Positions 42,995-53,206 of a stretch of 64,000 nt of DNA are shown here, in pieces. Origin of the DNA: Thermomicrobiales bacterium (GTDB lineage: Bacteria; Chloroflexota; Chloroflexia; Thermomicrobiales; UBA6265). The DNA lies in the NCBI GenBank assembly GCA_030447415.1, contig JAUJOZ010000016.1:1-64000 (forward strand). Direction: 5' to 3'. Position numbers and translations under genes: made by a program. Below the pieces are notes generated by a model that was not told the origin of the DNA, ran no database searches, and saw only the letters and a program-made list of their open reading frames with translations. The number at the start of each line of letters is the position of its first letter. Position 1 is the stretch's first letter.

Positions 42995-45498
42995 CTAGGA
43001 CGGTTTGGAGCCGTTGGCGCCGGTCAACTCCAGACCATGCCCATTCAAGCCGGGCAAAGCGTCGTCAGCCTCGTCCTTCTTTTCGACGATCGTCATCGTG
43101 ACGACCTGCTCTGCGGGCGCCATGCGCATCAGCGTGACGCCCTGCGTCGCCCGGCCGATGCACGGTATCTGAGCGGCCGGGATACGGATGACAATGCCGG
43201 CGGTGTTCATCATCATCACCGCCTGCTCGGAGTTGACCATGCCGGCGGCGACGATCGGACCGGTGCGCTCGGTCAGCTTCATCGCCGTCACGCCCTTGCC
43301 GCCACGGCCCTGGACGGGGTATTGGTCGGTCTGGGTTCGCTTGCCGAGTCCCTTGGCGGCGACGATGAAGAGGTCGTGCTCGGGGATCACCACCTCGAAC
43401 GCGATCACCCGATCCTTTGGCGCGAGCCGGATGCCGCTGACGCCGGCCGCCGGCCGCCCCATCGCCCGAGCGTCGGTCTCATGGAAGCGAATTGCCTGCC
43501 CGCCCTGCGTGACGAGGACGACGTCGTCACGTCCACTGGTCATCCGAACCCACGCCAGCTCGTCACCGGGCTCGAGGCCGATGGCGATGAGCCCGCTGGA
43601 GCGGACCGACTGGAACTGGTCCAGGTTCACCCGCTTCACCCGACCAAGTCGGGTGGTGAAGAACAGGTAGTTGGCCGACGAGAAGTCTTTGACCCGGAGC
43701 ATGGTCGTGACGGTCTCGTCCGGCTGGATGTTCATCAGGTTGACGATGGGCACACCCTTGGCCGTCCGTCCGGCGTCCGGCAGCTCGTGCACTTTGAGCT
43801 GATAGACCTTGCCGCGGTTGGTGAAGACCAGGAGTGAGTCCATCGTGTTGGCGGCGAGAATGTGCTGAACCGCGTCCTCATCGCGCATCGTCACGCCGGT
43901 GATGCCCTTGCCGCCTCGATGCTGCGTCCGGTAGACACCATCGGCGATCCGCTTGACGTAACCCCGCGAGGTCAACGTCACCAGAACGTCGACCTCCGGG
44001 ATGAGGTCCTCCTCGCTCAACGCCCCCGAGATGTCCTGGATGCGGGTGCGCCGCTCATCGCCGTACTTTTCCTTGAGGGCCGCCATGTCTTCGCGCACGA
44101 GGCCGAGGATCAGCTTCGGATCGGCGATCAGGGTCTCCAGCCGCTTGATCTCCTGACGGACCTCCTTCAGCTCGTCCTCGATCTTCTTCCGTTCCAGCGC
44201 CGCCAGCCGGGCGAGCCGCATGTCGAGGATCGCGTTCGCCTGGATCTCCGAGAGGCGGAACTCCTTGATCAGATTCTGCCGTGCGGTCTCGGTCGTGCGC
44301 GACCGTCGGATCGTGGCGATGACGGCGTCGATCTGATCGAGCGCGATCTTGAGCCCTTCAAGGACGTGGGCGCGACGGAGGGCCCGGTCCAGCTCGAAGG
44401 CGGTCCGTCGGGTCAGCACCTCCTGCCGATGCGCGATGTATTCCTGCAGCGCCCGCTTGAGGGTGAGGACGCGCGGCTGGGTGCCGGCCTCGACCAGGGC
44501 AAGCATGTTGACGCCAAACGTCTGCTGCAACGCGGTGTGCTTGAACAGGTTGTTCAACACCTTCATCGGCTGCGCATCGCGCTTCAGCTCGATCACCGCC
44601 CGCATCCCGGAGCGGTCCGACTCGTCGCGCAGGTCGCTGATGCCGTCGAGCTTGCCGTCCTTGACCAGCTCGGCGATGCGCTCGAGAAGCGCCGCCTTGT
44701 TGACCTGGTAGGGAGTTCGGTGACGACGATCTGGTAACGGTTGCCGCGTTGGGCCTCCTCGACGAACGCCTTGGCGCGGATGACGACTCGGCCGCGGCCG
44801 GTCGCGTAGGCCGCCTTGATCCCTTCTCGACCGAGAATCGTTCCGCCCGTCGGGAAGTCGGGCCCGTGGACGATCTCCATCAGGTCCTCGACGTTCGCCT
44901 CCGGATGATCGATGAGGTGGACGATCGCGTCGCAGATCTCGTTGAGATTGTGCGGCGGGATATTCGTCGCCATGCCGACGGCGATGCCGGCACTGCCGTT
45001 GAGGAGCAGGTTCGGCAACCGGGCCGGGAGGACGAGTGGCTCCCGGCCTGAGGCATCGTAGTTCGGCCTGAACTCGACGGTGTTCTTGTCGATGTCGGCC
45101 AGGAGTTCGTCGGCGATTGACGCCAGGCGGGCCTCGGTGTATCGCATCGCCGCGGCACCGTCGCCATCGACCGATCCGAAGTTTCCCTGACCGTCGACGA
45201 GCGGATGGCGCAGGTTGAAGTCCTGGGCCATGCGCACGAGGGTGTCGTAGACCGCGGTGTCGCCGTGGGGGTGGTAGCTCTTGAGGACCTCACCGACGAT
45301 GCCAGCGCTCTTGCGGTATCGCGTGTTACTGCGGAGACCCATCTCCTGCATCGCGTAGAGGACGCGGCGATGGACCGGCTTGAGGCCGTCACGAGCGTCC
45401 GGCAGGGCGCGCTGGACGATCACACTCATCGCGTAGTCGAGATACGACTGGCGCATCTCGCTTTCGATGCTGGCCAGCCGAACGTTCCCGATCTCCAC
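42995..45498 (-). CDS. gyrA: DNA gyrase subunit A, one apparent frameshift
   Basis: Two frames join at about 44709-44713; adding one base gives exactly 834 residues. N-terminal cleavage domain: [13 protein letters not shown], then the quinolone-determining stretch [13 protein letters not shown] with Thr (residue 81) at the position of E. coli Ser83, and catalytic Tyr120 in [11 protein letters not shown]. The C-terminal propeller carries the GyrA-box as QHRGGKG, which separates gyrase from topoisomerase IV. The start is GTG 45498, nine bases after AAGGGG; the longer TTG start would abut the ribosome site. The break turns ELPYQVNKA into ELPTRSTRR at a CCC run. As gyrA is essential, this looks like a base error. 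gyrB is not in the window. Confidence 0.95.
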
Positions 45499-45549
45499 GC
45501 CAAACAACCCCTTTACGACGAAAGCTAGGGTGTGCCACAGACAGACATA

Positions 45550-45558
45550 AGTATACCA
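45550..45558 (-). promoter_or_regulatory. Extended -10 element upstream of gyrA
   Basis: Minus strand TGG-TATACT at 45558-45550, an extended -10 about 50 bases before the gyrA GTG. No good -35 hexamer is present 17 bases upstream, as expected for extended -10 promoters. Confidence 0.45.
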
Positions 45559-45731
45559 GTTTCGCCCGGTGTTGGCGACCCGGCACCGCGTACGGACGCG
45601 GAAAAGTCCGCCCTGCCGAGCATCGAATGCAGCGAAATAGAGGTCCCGAGCGGAGCACCATTTGGGTGTTGAGGGGCTGCGTCGTAACAGGTGACATGAT
45701 CGACCTAGGCCGCTCGCGAAGGTTAAGTGGC

Positions 45732-45760
45732 GACGCGCCCGTTTAATCGACGGGCGCGTC
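45732..45760 (-). terminator. Terminator of the XRE/inositol-phosphate synthase frame
   Basis: GACGCGCCCGT (45732-45742) and ACGGGCGCGTC (45750-45760) form a perfect 11-bp stem over a 7-base loop, 32 bases beyond the stop codon of the synthase. Confidence 0.7.
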
Positions 45761-45791
45761 AGAGAGTATCGAGCCGGGGGGTCAGCGGGGC

Positions 45792-47327
45792 TCAGTCGCC
45801 GGCCGTTCGGGCCTCCGTCTCTAAGGCAGCCGCGGCGTCTGCTACCGGCCTTCGCCGGTAGACCTGGGCGAATTCCTCGACCCGGTCGCGCGCAACGTCA
45901 TCGTGGTACTGCTCCGGCGGGGACTTCATGAAGTAGGCCGCCGGCGGCAGCAGGGCACCTCCCACGCCGTGATCGAGCGCCAGCCGAGCGCAGCGGACGG
46001 CGTCGATGACAACGCCGGCGGAGTTCGGGGAATCCCACACTTCCAGCTTGAGCTCGAGGTTGAGAGGCACGTCGCCGAAAGTCGTGCCCTCCATCCGGAT
46101 GTGACACCACTTGCGGTCCCGGAGCCAGGGCACGTAGTCGGAGGGGCCGACGTGGACGTCGGCGGACGGAAGGAGGTAGTCGATCTGGGACGTGACGGCG
46201 TTCGTCTTCGAGACCTTCTTGGAGTCGAGGCGCTCGCGCTCAAGCATGTTAAGGAAGTCGGTGTTGCCGCCGAAGTTCAGCTGATAGGTGCGGTCGACGC
46301 GGACGCCGCGGTCGGCGAAGAGGCGGGCGAGCACGCGGTGGGTAATGGTCGCGCCGAGCTGACTCTTGATGTCGTCGCCGATGATAGGGAGACCCTTGTC
46401 GAGGAAGCGCTTCTGCCAGTACTCCTCGCGGGCGATGAAGACAGGGATGCAGTTGACGAAGGCACATCCCGCTTCCAGGATCTGCTCGACGTACCACTTG
46501 GTTGCCATCTCGGCACCGACCGGGAGGTAGGAGACGACGACGTCCGTTTGCGTGTCGCGGAGGATGCTGACGATGTCCGCGGTGGGACCAGGCGCCTTAG
46601 TAATGACCTGGGAAAGGTACTTGCCGAGGCCGTCGTGCGTCATGCCACGGTGGACGGGGATGCCGAGGAACGGAACATCGGCGAACTTGATGGTGTTGTT
46701 GGGCTCGGCCAGGATCGCCTCGCTCAGGTCCTTGCCGACCTTATTGGCGTCGATGTCGAAGGCGGCGCTGAACTCGATATCGCCGACGTGATAGCCGCCG
46801 AGGTTGACGTGCATTAGGCCGGGAACGAAGTCGTCTTCAGGCGCGGTGCGGTAGTAGTGGACGCCCTGCACGAGCGATGAAGCGCAATTACCGACGCCGA
46901 TGATCGCGACGCGAATCTTGTCGGAGCGGCGGCGGTCCGCCGGGACCGAGCCGTTCGCAGCGTCGTTGGTCTCCATCCGGGTCATCCTCTCTACATGGCT
47001 TGGGTGCCGTACGGTCGCATCGCCTCGCACCGAGGTTTTCGACGGACGGCCCGGCCGCGGGGCGTCAAACGGCAGGCCGCCCGCCGCGGCGCCGAGCCTT
47101 GGTTGAAGGCGCTCTGCCCCGGTCCGGACCGAGGCGACGGCGAACTCGGCGATCGAGCCCGGCTCAGCGCCGAGGGCCGCCGCCACCGCCTGCATCGTGG
47201 TGCGGTTGACACGAGTGGCGCGGCCGCTCTCGATGCGGCTCACCGTCCAGCGCGCCACGCCGGCCAGCTCGGCCAATTGGCGGTAGCTCAAGCCTCGGTG
47301 CTCGCGCCATTCGCGCAGCGTTCTCAA
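45792..47327 (-). CDS. XRE-type HTH frame continuous with myo-inositol-1-phosphate synthase
   Basis: One open frame of 511 codons from TTG 47327 (GGAGG nine bases upstream). Residues 1-65 are a Cro/C1-type HTH ([32 protein letters not shown]). A low-complexity link of about 50 residues follows, then inositol-3-phosphate synthase of the actinobacterial type: [68 protein letters not shown]. The synthase alone can start at ATG 46976, whose GAGAGG lies nine bases upstream, giving 394 residues. So this is either a true fusion or two overlapping products in one frame. The enzyme converts glucose-6-phosphate to inositol phosphate for inositol lipids or thiols; the HTH may control its own promoter. 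Confidence 0.85.
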   Translation of the reverse strand: MRTLREWREHRGLSYRQLAELAGVARWTVSRIESGRATRVNRTTMQAVAAALGAEPGSIAEFAVASVRTGAERLQPRLGAAAGGLPFDAPRPGRPSKTSVRGDATVRHPSHVERMTRMETNDAANGSVPADRRRSDKIRVAIIGVGNCASSLVQGVHYYRTAPEDDFVPGLMHVNLGGYHVGDIEFSAAFDIDANKVGKDLSEAILAEPNNTIKFADVPFLGIPVHRGMTHDGLGKYLSQVITKAPGPTADIVSILRDTQTDVVVSYLPVGAEMATKWYVEQILEAGCAFVNCIPVFIAREEYWQKRFLDKGLPIIGDDIKSQLGATITHRVLARLFADRGVRVDRTYQLNFGGNTDFLNMLERERLDSKKVSKTNAVTSQIDYLLPSADVHVGPSDYVPWLRDRKWCHIRMEGTTFGDVPLNLELKLEVWDSPNSAGVVIDAVRCARLALDHGVGGALLPPAAYFMKSPPEQYHDDVARDRVEEFAQVYRRRPVADAAAALETEARTAGD

Positions 47328-47352
47328 GGGCGTGTCCTCCCATTGGCCCGAC

Positions 47353-47425
47353 AACTTAGCACAGGCCTAACATTGGTGCAACGATCTTCGCCCTGCGGGC
47401 AACCGCGAGGACGTGCCAATATTGG
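47353..47425 (-). promoter_or_regulatory. Promoter and candidate operators of the XRE/inositol synthase frame
   Basis: Minus strand TTGCAC (47381-47376), 17-base spacer, TAAGTT (47358-47353), with start near 47346, which excludes the longer TTG start at 47354. The spacer contains CCAATGTTAGG. A related perfect palindrome CCAATATTGG lies upstream at 47425-47416. The two sites share CCAATRTT and suit autoregulation by the encoded HTH protein. Confidence 0.45.
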
Positions 47426-47427
47426 GC

Positions 47428-47697
47428 CAAAGGAGCCACGAGGCGGGGTTCAGCCGACCGTCCGCTTGCTGGACGGCAGGGGGTGCGTCGACTGCCGCCG
47501 GCTCAGGGGGGACGAAGTGCGCCGCGTAACCGCTGCGTCAGCCGTGGACTGATGACGGCAGGCGGGGCGGTTGGCGGCTGCATCGCGCGCTCTGCATGCC
47601 TTGCGGTCGCTCCTAGCGTGGCGGCCGGTTGGAACGTCGAGGACGGTCGGCGCCGGGGGCGGACAGCGGCCGCCGGGGAGGAAGCGCGGTGGTCAGG
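47428..47697. other. Intergenic region between divergent-end SPFH gene and XRE promoter
   Basis: About 270 bases, very GC-rich, no supported gene or promoter seen beyond the elements listed at each side. Confidence 0.3.
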
Positions 47698-47728
47698 GAC
47701 AGGGGCAACCCGTCGAGTCGCCCCTGTC
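47698..47728 (-). terminator. Hairpin after the SPFH gene
   Basis: GACAGGGGC (47698-47706) and GCCCCTGTC (47720-47728) form a perfect 9-bp stem about 35 bases downstream of the minus-strand stop codon. No T tract. Confidence 0.5.
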
Positions 47729-47761
47729 TCCGCGGCGGCTGCCCAGATTGCGGTGATTCGC

Positions 47762-48838
47762 TTATGAGGATGCCATGGCGGTGCCGCAGTTGGTGCAGAA
47801 CTTGGCGCCCGGCGGGTTCTGTGTCCCGCACTTCGGGCAGGCAATCGGCTCGGTTTGCAGCTGGGTCCCGCAGTTCGGGCAAAACTTCGATCCGGCTGGA
47901 ATGTCGGCCTGGCAGTTGGGGCACGTGATCATCGCGGGGCCTGGCGCGGACGTAGCCGGTTGCCCAGGAGCTGAGGCCTGCTGGGGCGCGTATGCGTCGC
48001 GCATCGCCTGGGTCATCGCCTGGCCCAAGCCAATGCCAGCGCCGAGGCCGACGCCAGTGGCCGCCGCGTCGCCGGCGCCCCCAGGGTTGTTGGCCGCGTC
48101 GCCGATCGCCTGGGCGGTTCTGAACTGGGTATAGGTCCGCATGTCGCCCAGTGCGCCCATGGCCGAGCGCTCGTCGATCCGCCGCTGGACCTCTTCCGGC
48201 GGGGTGACGGCCGAGATCTGGAACGACGTGAGCTCCAAGCCGAGTCGTTGGAAATCGTCCCCGAGCGCATGGCGCGCCGTATCGGCCAGTTCGCGCGTCA
48301 TCCGTTGCAGGTCGAGAATCGAGGTTTGGGTTTCCCCAAGGAGATCGTTGAACTCGTTGACGACGATGCTCCGCAGGTACTCGTCGATAGCGCCGGTGGT
48401 GTAGGCGCCTCGACTTCCGACGATCTGATTGACGAACAGTTGCGGATCGGCGACTCGCATGGAGTAGGTGCCGAAGGTGCGCAACCGGACCATCCCGAGC
48501 TCGCTGTCCCGGTAGACGAGTGGCTGCGGGGTGCCCCACTTCATGTCGGTCAACTCGCGCATGGAGACGAAGTAGACCTCGGCCCGAAATGGGGAGTCCC
48601 CGCCAAACGGGAGTCCGAGCAATCCGGTGAGCAGCGGGATGTTGTTGGTAGACAAGGTGTGACGACCAGGGCCGAAGATATCCAGCGCCTTTCCGTCCCG
48701 GAAGAAGACCGCCCGCTGGCTTTCCCGCACCACGAGCTGGGACCCGAGGCGAAACTCTCCCGAGCCCACTTCCGGTTCCCGGTGGACGATTTCGTCCGCG
48801 TACTCGTCCGGGTGCTCGATCAGGTCCAGGATCGCCAT
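47762..48838 (-). CDS. SPFH-domain protein with C-terminal zinc ribbons
   Basis: 358 residues. The N-terminal SPFH/band-7-like region (REPEVGSGEFRLGSQLVVRESQRAVFFRDGKALDIFGPGRHTL, in part) matches the YdjI / virion-core-type SPFH branch, with no membrane helix. Then a Gly/Ala-rich link (GVGLGAGIGLGQAM) and a tail of zinc-ribbon pairs: CPNCQADI...CPNCG, CPKCG...CTNCG. Such proteins typically sit beside PspA and act at stressed membranes. ATG 48838 has GGAAGG upstream. It is the last gene of a four-gene minus-strand set starting at 51362. Confidence 0.85.
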   Translation of the reverse strand: MAILDLIEHPDEYADEIVHREPEVGSGEFRLGSQLVVRESQRAVFFRDGKALDIFGPGRHTLSTNNIPLLTGLLGLPFGGDSPFRAEVYFVSMRELTDMKWGTPQPLVYRDSELGMVRLRTFGTYSMRVADPQLFVNQIVGSRGAYTTGAIDEYLRSIVVNEFNDLLGETQTSILDLQRMTRELADTARHALGDDFQRLGLELTSFQISAVTPPEEVQRRIDERSAMGALGDMRTYTQFRTAQAIGDAANNPGGAGDAAATGVGLGAGIGLGQAMTQAMRDAYAPQQASAPGQPATSAPGPAMITCPNCQADIPAGSKFCPNCGTQLQTEPIACPKCGTQNPPGAKFCTNCGTAMASS

Positions 48839-48934
48839 GCGTGACCTTCCTTTCGGCGTGCTGAGTGCCGAGTTACGTCCGGGGCGCTGGGCAGGTCGCA
48901 GCTACCGGGATGGCCCTGCTCTCGGCACTCGGCA

Positions 48935-49690
48935 CTAGGTTGGGCTGGAGCTTTCCGATACGGGTTGCTCGGGCGTGACCGTGGCGTCGCCGGTGCCGAG
49001 GGCGGTGGCCGGGCGCTCGGCAGGCAGCGCCACCGGTGCGGCCCCGGTCCTCAGTGCCTCGAGCTCGGCCTCGATGTCCGCGTCCATGTCCAACTCTCGG
49101 AACTGAGCGTCGAAGCTCTCATCCTCCAGCTCGGTGACTGCCGCGGCCCGCGCCTCCGCGCCTCGGATGCGACGCTCCATCCGGTTCAGCTCGGTCGTCG
49201 GGTCGAGGGGAGAGAACGATGCCACCGACTGCGACACCTGCTGCTGGGCCCGTGCTCGCCGCTGCCGCGCGATCATTGCGTCGCGCTGGCTGAGTGTCGC
49301 CTGGTATTTGCTTTCCAGCTGACGGAGCTGCGTCTTGAGCTTCTCGACCATGCCCTGCTGCGCCTGGAGCTGCTGGGCGTAGACCTGGGCGTTCTCATCG
49401 TTGTCGCGCTTTCGCCGAAGCGCCTCGCGGGCCAGATCGTCCTTGCCGGCCTGGACGGCCCGTTGTGCTTTCTGCGCCCACTCCATGGCCAACTGGCGCG
49501 TTTCCTCGAGATCGGCTTCGAGCTCCTTCTCCTGCGCGATCATCGCGGCGACCTGGGCACGGCCGCTCGTCATGTTGGCCTGCATGTCGCGCAGGATTTG
49601 GTCGAGCATCTTCTCTGGGTCCTCAGCCCGATCCATCACGTCGTTGAGGTTCGCGCTGATCAGGCGCCCAAGTCGATCTATGATGCCCAT
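48935..49690 (-). CDS. PspA/IM30 (ESCRT-III-like) membrane-stress protein
   Basis: 251 residues. It begins MGIIDRLGRLISANLNDVMD-AEDPEKMLDQ, the amphipathic N-terminal helix of PspA, followed by long helical coiled-coil (QEKELEADLEETRQLAMEWAQKAQRA; MVEKLKTQLRQLESKYQATL). It forms oligomers that protect and remodel the inner membrane. AAGGAGGA precedes ATG 49690. A Pro/Ala-rich tail of about 35 residues follows the usual end. The SPFH gene is 96 bases downstream, and a 343-residue gene of unknown role is upstream. Confidence 0.93.
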   Translation of the reverse strand: MGIIDRLGRLISANLNDVMDRAEDPEKMLDQILRDMQANMTSGRAQVAAMIAQEKELEADLEETRQLAMEWAQKAQRAVQAGKDDLAREALRRKRDNDENAQVYAQQLQAQQGMVEKLKTQLRQLESKYQATLSQRDAMIARQRRARAQQQVSQSVASFSPLDPTTELNRMERRIRGAEARAAAVTELEDESFDAQFRELDMDADIEAELEALRTGAAPVALPAERPATALGTGDATVTPEQPVSESSSPT

Positions 49691-49775
49691 TGTTCGCTGT
49701 CCTCCTTCGATAGGGGAGACGGCCGTCCTTCGAGAGGCCGGGGGCGTCGAACGTCCCCGGTGCCGAGCTGGCTAG

Positions 49776-50807
49776 CTAGTTGATCCGCGGGCTCGGGCGC
49801 CCGAAAATCTCGACGTCGTCGGGGTGAACCTCCTTGCCGGCGAGCACTAAATGCTCTCCACCCCAATCAAGGACGACCCCGCGCAAGGCCGGATCGTTCA
49901 CGCCGGCGAGGAGCGTGAACTGGAGACCCCGTCGCTCCGACTTCCCGCCGACCCCAATCACCTGGCTGTCGCCCGAACCGGTCGCTTGGGCAGCATACGC
50001 CGTGCCGGCGATCATGGTTTCACCGCTTCCGGGAGGTGGCCCCTCCACCGGCGACATGAGCGCGAGCGTTCCCCCGGCCTGCTTCGGAGCAAGCAACCAC
50101 TGCTCCGTCGTCCCTCCGGTCAGTCGGAACAGCCGGAACGACGAGTCGCCGGCGTCGACCTCAATCCGCGAATCGACCAGAAAGTCGTCGCCAAGGATGG
50201 CGAGGGCATCTCCCTCATGGAGGTCGTACACGGGTGCTCGTGGCTCGCCGCTGGGCAGCTCCAGGACGCGGAGTATGCTATGCCGCGGCGCAGGCTTACC
50301 GGTTTCGACGACCTGCGACCGGAGGTCGAGGCGGGCGAGGATCGTCCGCACCGCCGACGTCCCGGCGCGGGCGGGCGCGGCGAGATCCCCACCTGAGGCG
50401 AGCGCACCTTCGAGCTCCCTGATTGGCTGGTCCAGCTCTTGGACGCCGGAGAGCAACCCCTCGTCGAATTGCCGCAGTTGATCGAGCGCTCCCTCGTCGA
50501 CGTCGCGGTCGCCCATGAGCCCGCCGTAGCCATAGGTCGCCGTTCGCACGCGGTCGATCAGATGCCGGAGCGTTCGCGAGAATTCATCGACCGGCCCGAC
50601 GTCCATGATCCGCCGCTGCGCGGCGAGGTCCCGCGCCACCCGATCGACGCGCTCAGCCTGTGCGGCGAACGCGGTGGCGACGTGCTCGCGCACCCGACGG
50701 TCGGCGTCACGGCGATCCTCCTTCGCGCGGTACCCCCGGTACCCGGGGACCCGGTCGAGCAGGTCCCCGACGCGACGTTCCAGATCTTCACCGGAGCCCG
50801 CTGCCAT
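49776..50807 (-). CDS. Uncharacterized protein of the PspA/SPFH module (343 aa)
   Basis: The ATG at 50807 has a perfect AGGAGGTG site, so it is well translated. The N-terminal half is charged and helical (EDLERRVGDLLDRVPGYRGYRAKEDRRDADRRVREHVATAF, in part). The C-terminal half is beta-rich (ILRVLELPSGEPRAPVYDLHEGDALAILGDDF; RLFRLTGGTTEQWLLAPKQAGG), possibly a DUF4178-like domain. No signal, membrane segment or catalytic motif is visible. Its place between the zinc-ribbon membrane protein and pspA suggests a membrane-stress role, but that is inference from neighbours only. Confidence 0.65.
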   Translation of the reverse strand: MAAGSGEDLERRVGDLLDRVPGYRGYRAKEDRRDADRRVREHVATAFAAQAERVDRVARDLAAQRRIMDVGPVDEFSRTLRHLIDRVRTATYGYGGLMGDRDVDEGALDQLRQFDEGLLSGVQELDQPIRELEGALASGGDLAAPARAGTSAVRTILARLDLRSQVVETGKPAPRHSILRVLELPSGEPRAPVYDLHEGDALAILGDDFLVDSRIEVDAGDSSFRLFRLTGGTTEQWLLAPKQAGGTLALMSPVEGPPPGSGETMIAGTAYAAQATGSGDSQVIGVGGKSERRGLQFTLLAGVNDPALRGVVLDWGGEHLVLAGKEVHPDDVEIFGRPSPRIN

Positions 50808-50834
50808 GACACCTCCTGACGCGAAGCGGTCGAT

Positions 50835-51362
50835 TCAACCTTGAAGAAAGATTTCCGCCCCGCAGTAAGGGCATTTGATGAGCCCCTTGCCGGCCAACTC
50901 GACCTGCCCGCCACAGTTCGGGCAGTTCTGTTGACCTTGGAGCTTGGACGCTTCCACGGAGTAGAGGGTTCCTTTGCTCCAGTCGACGTAGCCGCTGAAG
51001 AGGCCGCGGCCGACGAGATCGTAGAGATCGTTCTGAACCTTGTCCCGGCTGGAGTTCAGCTCCAGTACCAGATCGGGGATCGCTACCTGGCCGCGCGTCG
51101 AGACGATATCGAGGAGGCGTCGTTGCTCCTGGACCCGCGCGAGCTCCCGAGCCTCCGCGCGGCCGCGGACGAGGAAATACGCTCCGCCGCCGAGCAGAGG
51201 CAGCACCACGGCGCCGAAGAGGAGGGTGAAGCCGAGTGCCGCGCCGCTACCGCGCGCCGTGCCTTCCCGCACGCCGAACGCTAGCCAAGCCAGGATACCG
51301 GCCCCGAGCACCACGCCCGCCGCCAGCAACGCTACGCCGATCACTCGTCCGGAGGCTGCCAT
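50835..51362 (-). CDS. Membrane protein with winged-helix-like and zinc-ribbon domains
   Basis: 175 residues. Two hydrophobic helices (VIGVALLAAGVVLGAGILAWLAFG and a second at about 45-65), then a charged segment (RAEARELARVQEQRRLLDIVSTRGQVAIPDLVLEL, in part) and a small domain that looks like a winged helix. It ends with a zinc ribbon CPNCGGQVELAGKGLIKCPYCG. First gene of the membrane-stress set, 27 bases before the next. The ATG start lacks a strong ribosome site. Confidence 0.7.
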   Translation of the reverse strand: MAASGRVIGVALLAAGVVLGAGILAWLAFGVREGTARGSGAALGFTLLFGAVVLPLLGGGAYFLVRGRAEARELARVQEQRRLLDIVSTRGQVAIPDLVLELNSSRDKVQNDLYDLVGRGLFSGYVDWSKGTLYSVEASKLQGQQNCPNCGGQVELAGKGLIKCPYCGAEIFLQG

Positions 51363-51537
51363 CGCTGCTCACTGCTACGTCCCAGGGAACACCGCCCCGG
51401 CGGACCAGGGTGCACCACGCAACTCGCTGGTGCTGTCCTCCGTTTGCCCTGTGCACGCAACATGCCACGTCGTGGACTCTAGGAACGCCCCATGGGTTGG
51501 TTCATACGCTGGTGCGGTTTGGGGGGGCAAGCGGGGT

Positions 51538-52017
51538 TTACAAGCCGGACGGCGCGGGCACCAGGGCGAACATGAATTCTCCTCGGCATGCCAGTTCGCC
51601 GTCGACGGTCGCTTCGCCGGACCCGGTCCCGATGCTCCGTCGCACCTGGCCGAGTTGAACAGACAGCCGGAGAGTGTCACCCGGCTTGACCTGGCGCTTG
51701 AGGCGGACGTTGTCAATGCCGGCGAAGAGGGCGAGCTTGCCTCGGTACTCGTCGCTGGCCAGCAGGGCGACGGCGCCGACCTGGGCAAGGGCCTCGATGA
51801 TCAGGACGCCGGGCATCACTGGATACCCTGGGAAGTGCCCCTGGAAGAAAGCCTCACCCATCGAGACGTTCTTGATCCCGACCGCCCGCTGTCCTGGTTC
51901 CAACTCAACGATCCGGTCCACCAAGAGGAATGGGTAGCGGTGGGGAATGATTTCCTGAATCTCGAGAGCGCCGAGTGAGCGCGCCTGTGGCTCGCTTGCT
52001 TGCTTCGACTCGACCAC
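51538..52017 (-). CDS. fabZ: 3-hydroxyacyl-[acyl-carrier-protein] dehydratase FabZ
   Basis: 159 residues from GTG 52017 behind AGGAGCGGAAT; the longer frame is without similarity. Hot-dog fold: [18 protein letters not shown], then the catalytic core [24 protein letters not shown] with the active His and Glu. It dehydrates beta-hydroxyacyl-ACP in fatty-acid synthesis. It is divergent from gpsA, with 121 bases between the starts. Confidence 0.94.
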   Translation of the reverse strand: MVESKQASEPQARSLGALEIQEIIPHRYPFLLVDRIVELEPGQRAVGIKNVSMGEAFFQGHFPGYPVMPGVLIIEALAQVGAVALLASDEYRGKLALFAGIDNVRLKRQVKPGDTLRLSVQLGQVRRSIGTGSGEATVDGELACRGEFMFALVPAPSGL

Positions 52018-52138
52018 ATTCCGCTCCTGGTTCGGCTTCTCTGCGCCGCCCGATGCTGGATAATCGCCACCCGACGGCGGCGCGGCCCGAGTGTATTGGC
52101 GGGGCTGAGGAGTGTCAACGCCGCGGGCTGGAGGGGAC

Positions 52139-53194
52139 ATGCGGACACGTTCGCGGCGGCCGGAGCGCGTTGCGGTGGTTGGTTCTGGCGCCTGGGGCAC
52201 GACGCTGGCCATCGTCGCGGCGCGCGCCGGGAACGACGTCACGCTGTACGTGCGGGACCCACATCAGGCGGCGGCGATGGCGGGTGCCGGGTGCAACGAC
52301 CGGTTCCTGCCCGGCGCCCTGTTCCCACCGCGGCTGCGAGTGACCTCGGAGCTTGGCGACGCCTGCCGCGACACCGCGCTGATCCTGCTGGTGGTGCCGA
52401 GCCAGACCATGCGGGCGAATGCCCGCGCCCTCACGCCGTTCGTCGGCGGCGCAGTGATCGTCAGCGCCGCCAAGGGGCTGGAGCGAGGCACGCTCAAGCG
52501 GATGACCGAGGTCGCGCGCGAGGAGCTCGACGCTGCCGGACGGGGGGGGCGGCCGGTCTGCGCCCTCTCCGGTCCAAACCTGGCGGTGGAGGTCGCGGCG
52601 GGGAAGCCGGCGACCACTGTGCTGGCCGGCACGGACCTCGCGGCGGCCGAGCTCGCCCGGGACCTCTTAATGGAGCCTCAATTCCGCTGCTACACCAACG
52701 AGGATGTGGTCGGCGTCGAGATGGGCGGGGCGCTGAAGAATATCATCGCGCTCGGCGCCGGCATCGGGGATGGTCTTGGCGCAGGGGACAACGCCAAAGC
52801 TGCCTTCCTGACGCGCGGCATCGCAGAGGTGGCTCGGCTCGGCATTTCCGCCGGCGCTGATCCACTGACCTTCGCCGGGCTGGCGGGTCTTGGCGACCTC
52901 GTCGCCACGTGCGCCAGCCCCTTGAGCCGCAACCGCTTCGTCGGCCAGGAACTGGCAAAGGGGCGGTCGCTGGCGGAGATTCAGGCGGGGATGACGCAGG
53001 TCGCGGAGGGAATCCCGACCGCGGAGGCGGCGCGCGCGCTCGGGCAACGCGAAGGCGTCGAGCTGCCGATCACCGAGCAGATGCACGCCGTCCTCTTCGA
53101 GGGCAAATCACCGATAGCGGCTATCGCCGACCTGATGCGCCGGGAGGCCAAACACGAACTGGCTGGGCTGCGGCGGATGGCTGACCGGGCCTGA
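52139..53194 (+). CDS. gpsA: Glycerol-3-phosphate dehydrogenase [NAD(P)+]
   Basis: 351 residues from ATG 52139 with GGAGGGGAC upstream. It has the nucleotide-binding motif [43 protein letters not shown], the active Lys in [26 protein letters not shown] and [14 protein letters not shown]. It reduces dihydroxyacetone phosphate to glycerol-3-phosphate for phospholipid synthesis, fitting its divergent neighbour fabZ. It converges with purA, with only 12 bases between. Confidence 0.95.
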   Translation: MRTRSRRPERVAVVGSGAWGTTLAIVAARAGNDVTLYVRDPHQAAAMAGAGCNDRFLPGALFPPRLRVTSELGDACRDTALILLVVPSQTMRANARALTPFVGGAVIVSAAKGLERGTLKRMTEVAREELDAAGRGGRPVCALSGPNLAVEVAAGKPATTVLAGTDLAAAELARDLLMEPQFRCYTNEDVVGVEMGGALKNIIALGAGIGDGLGAGDNAKAAFLTRGIAEVARLGISAGADPLTFAGLAGLGDLVATCASPLSRNRFVGQELAKGRSLAEIQAGMTQVAEGIPTAEAARALGQREGVELPITEQMHAVLFEGKSPIAAIADLMRREAKHELAGLRRMADRA

Positions 53195-53206
53195 GCGGCC
53201 TGGGTA

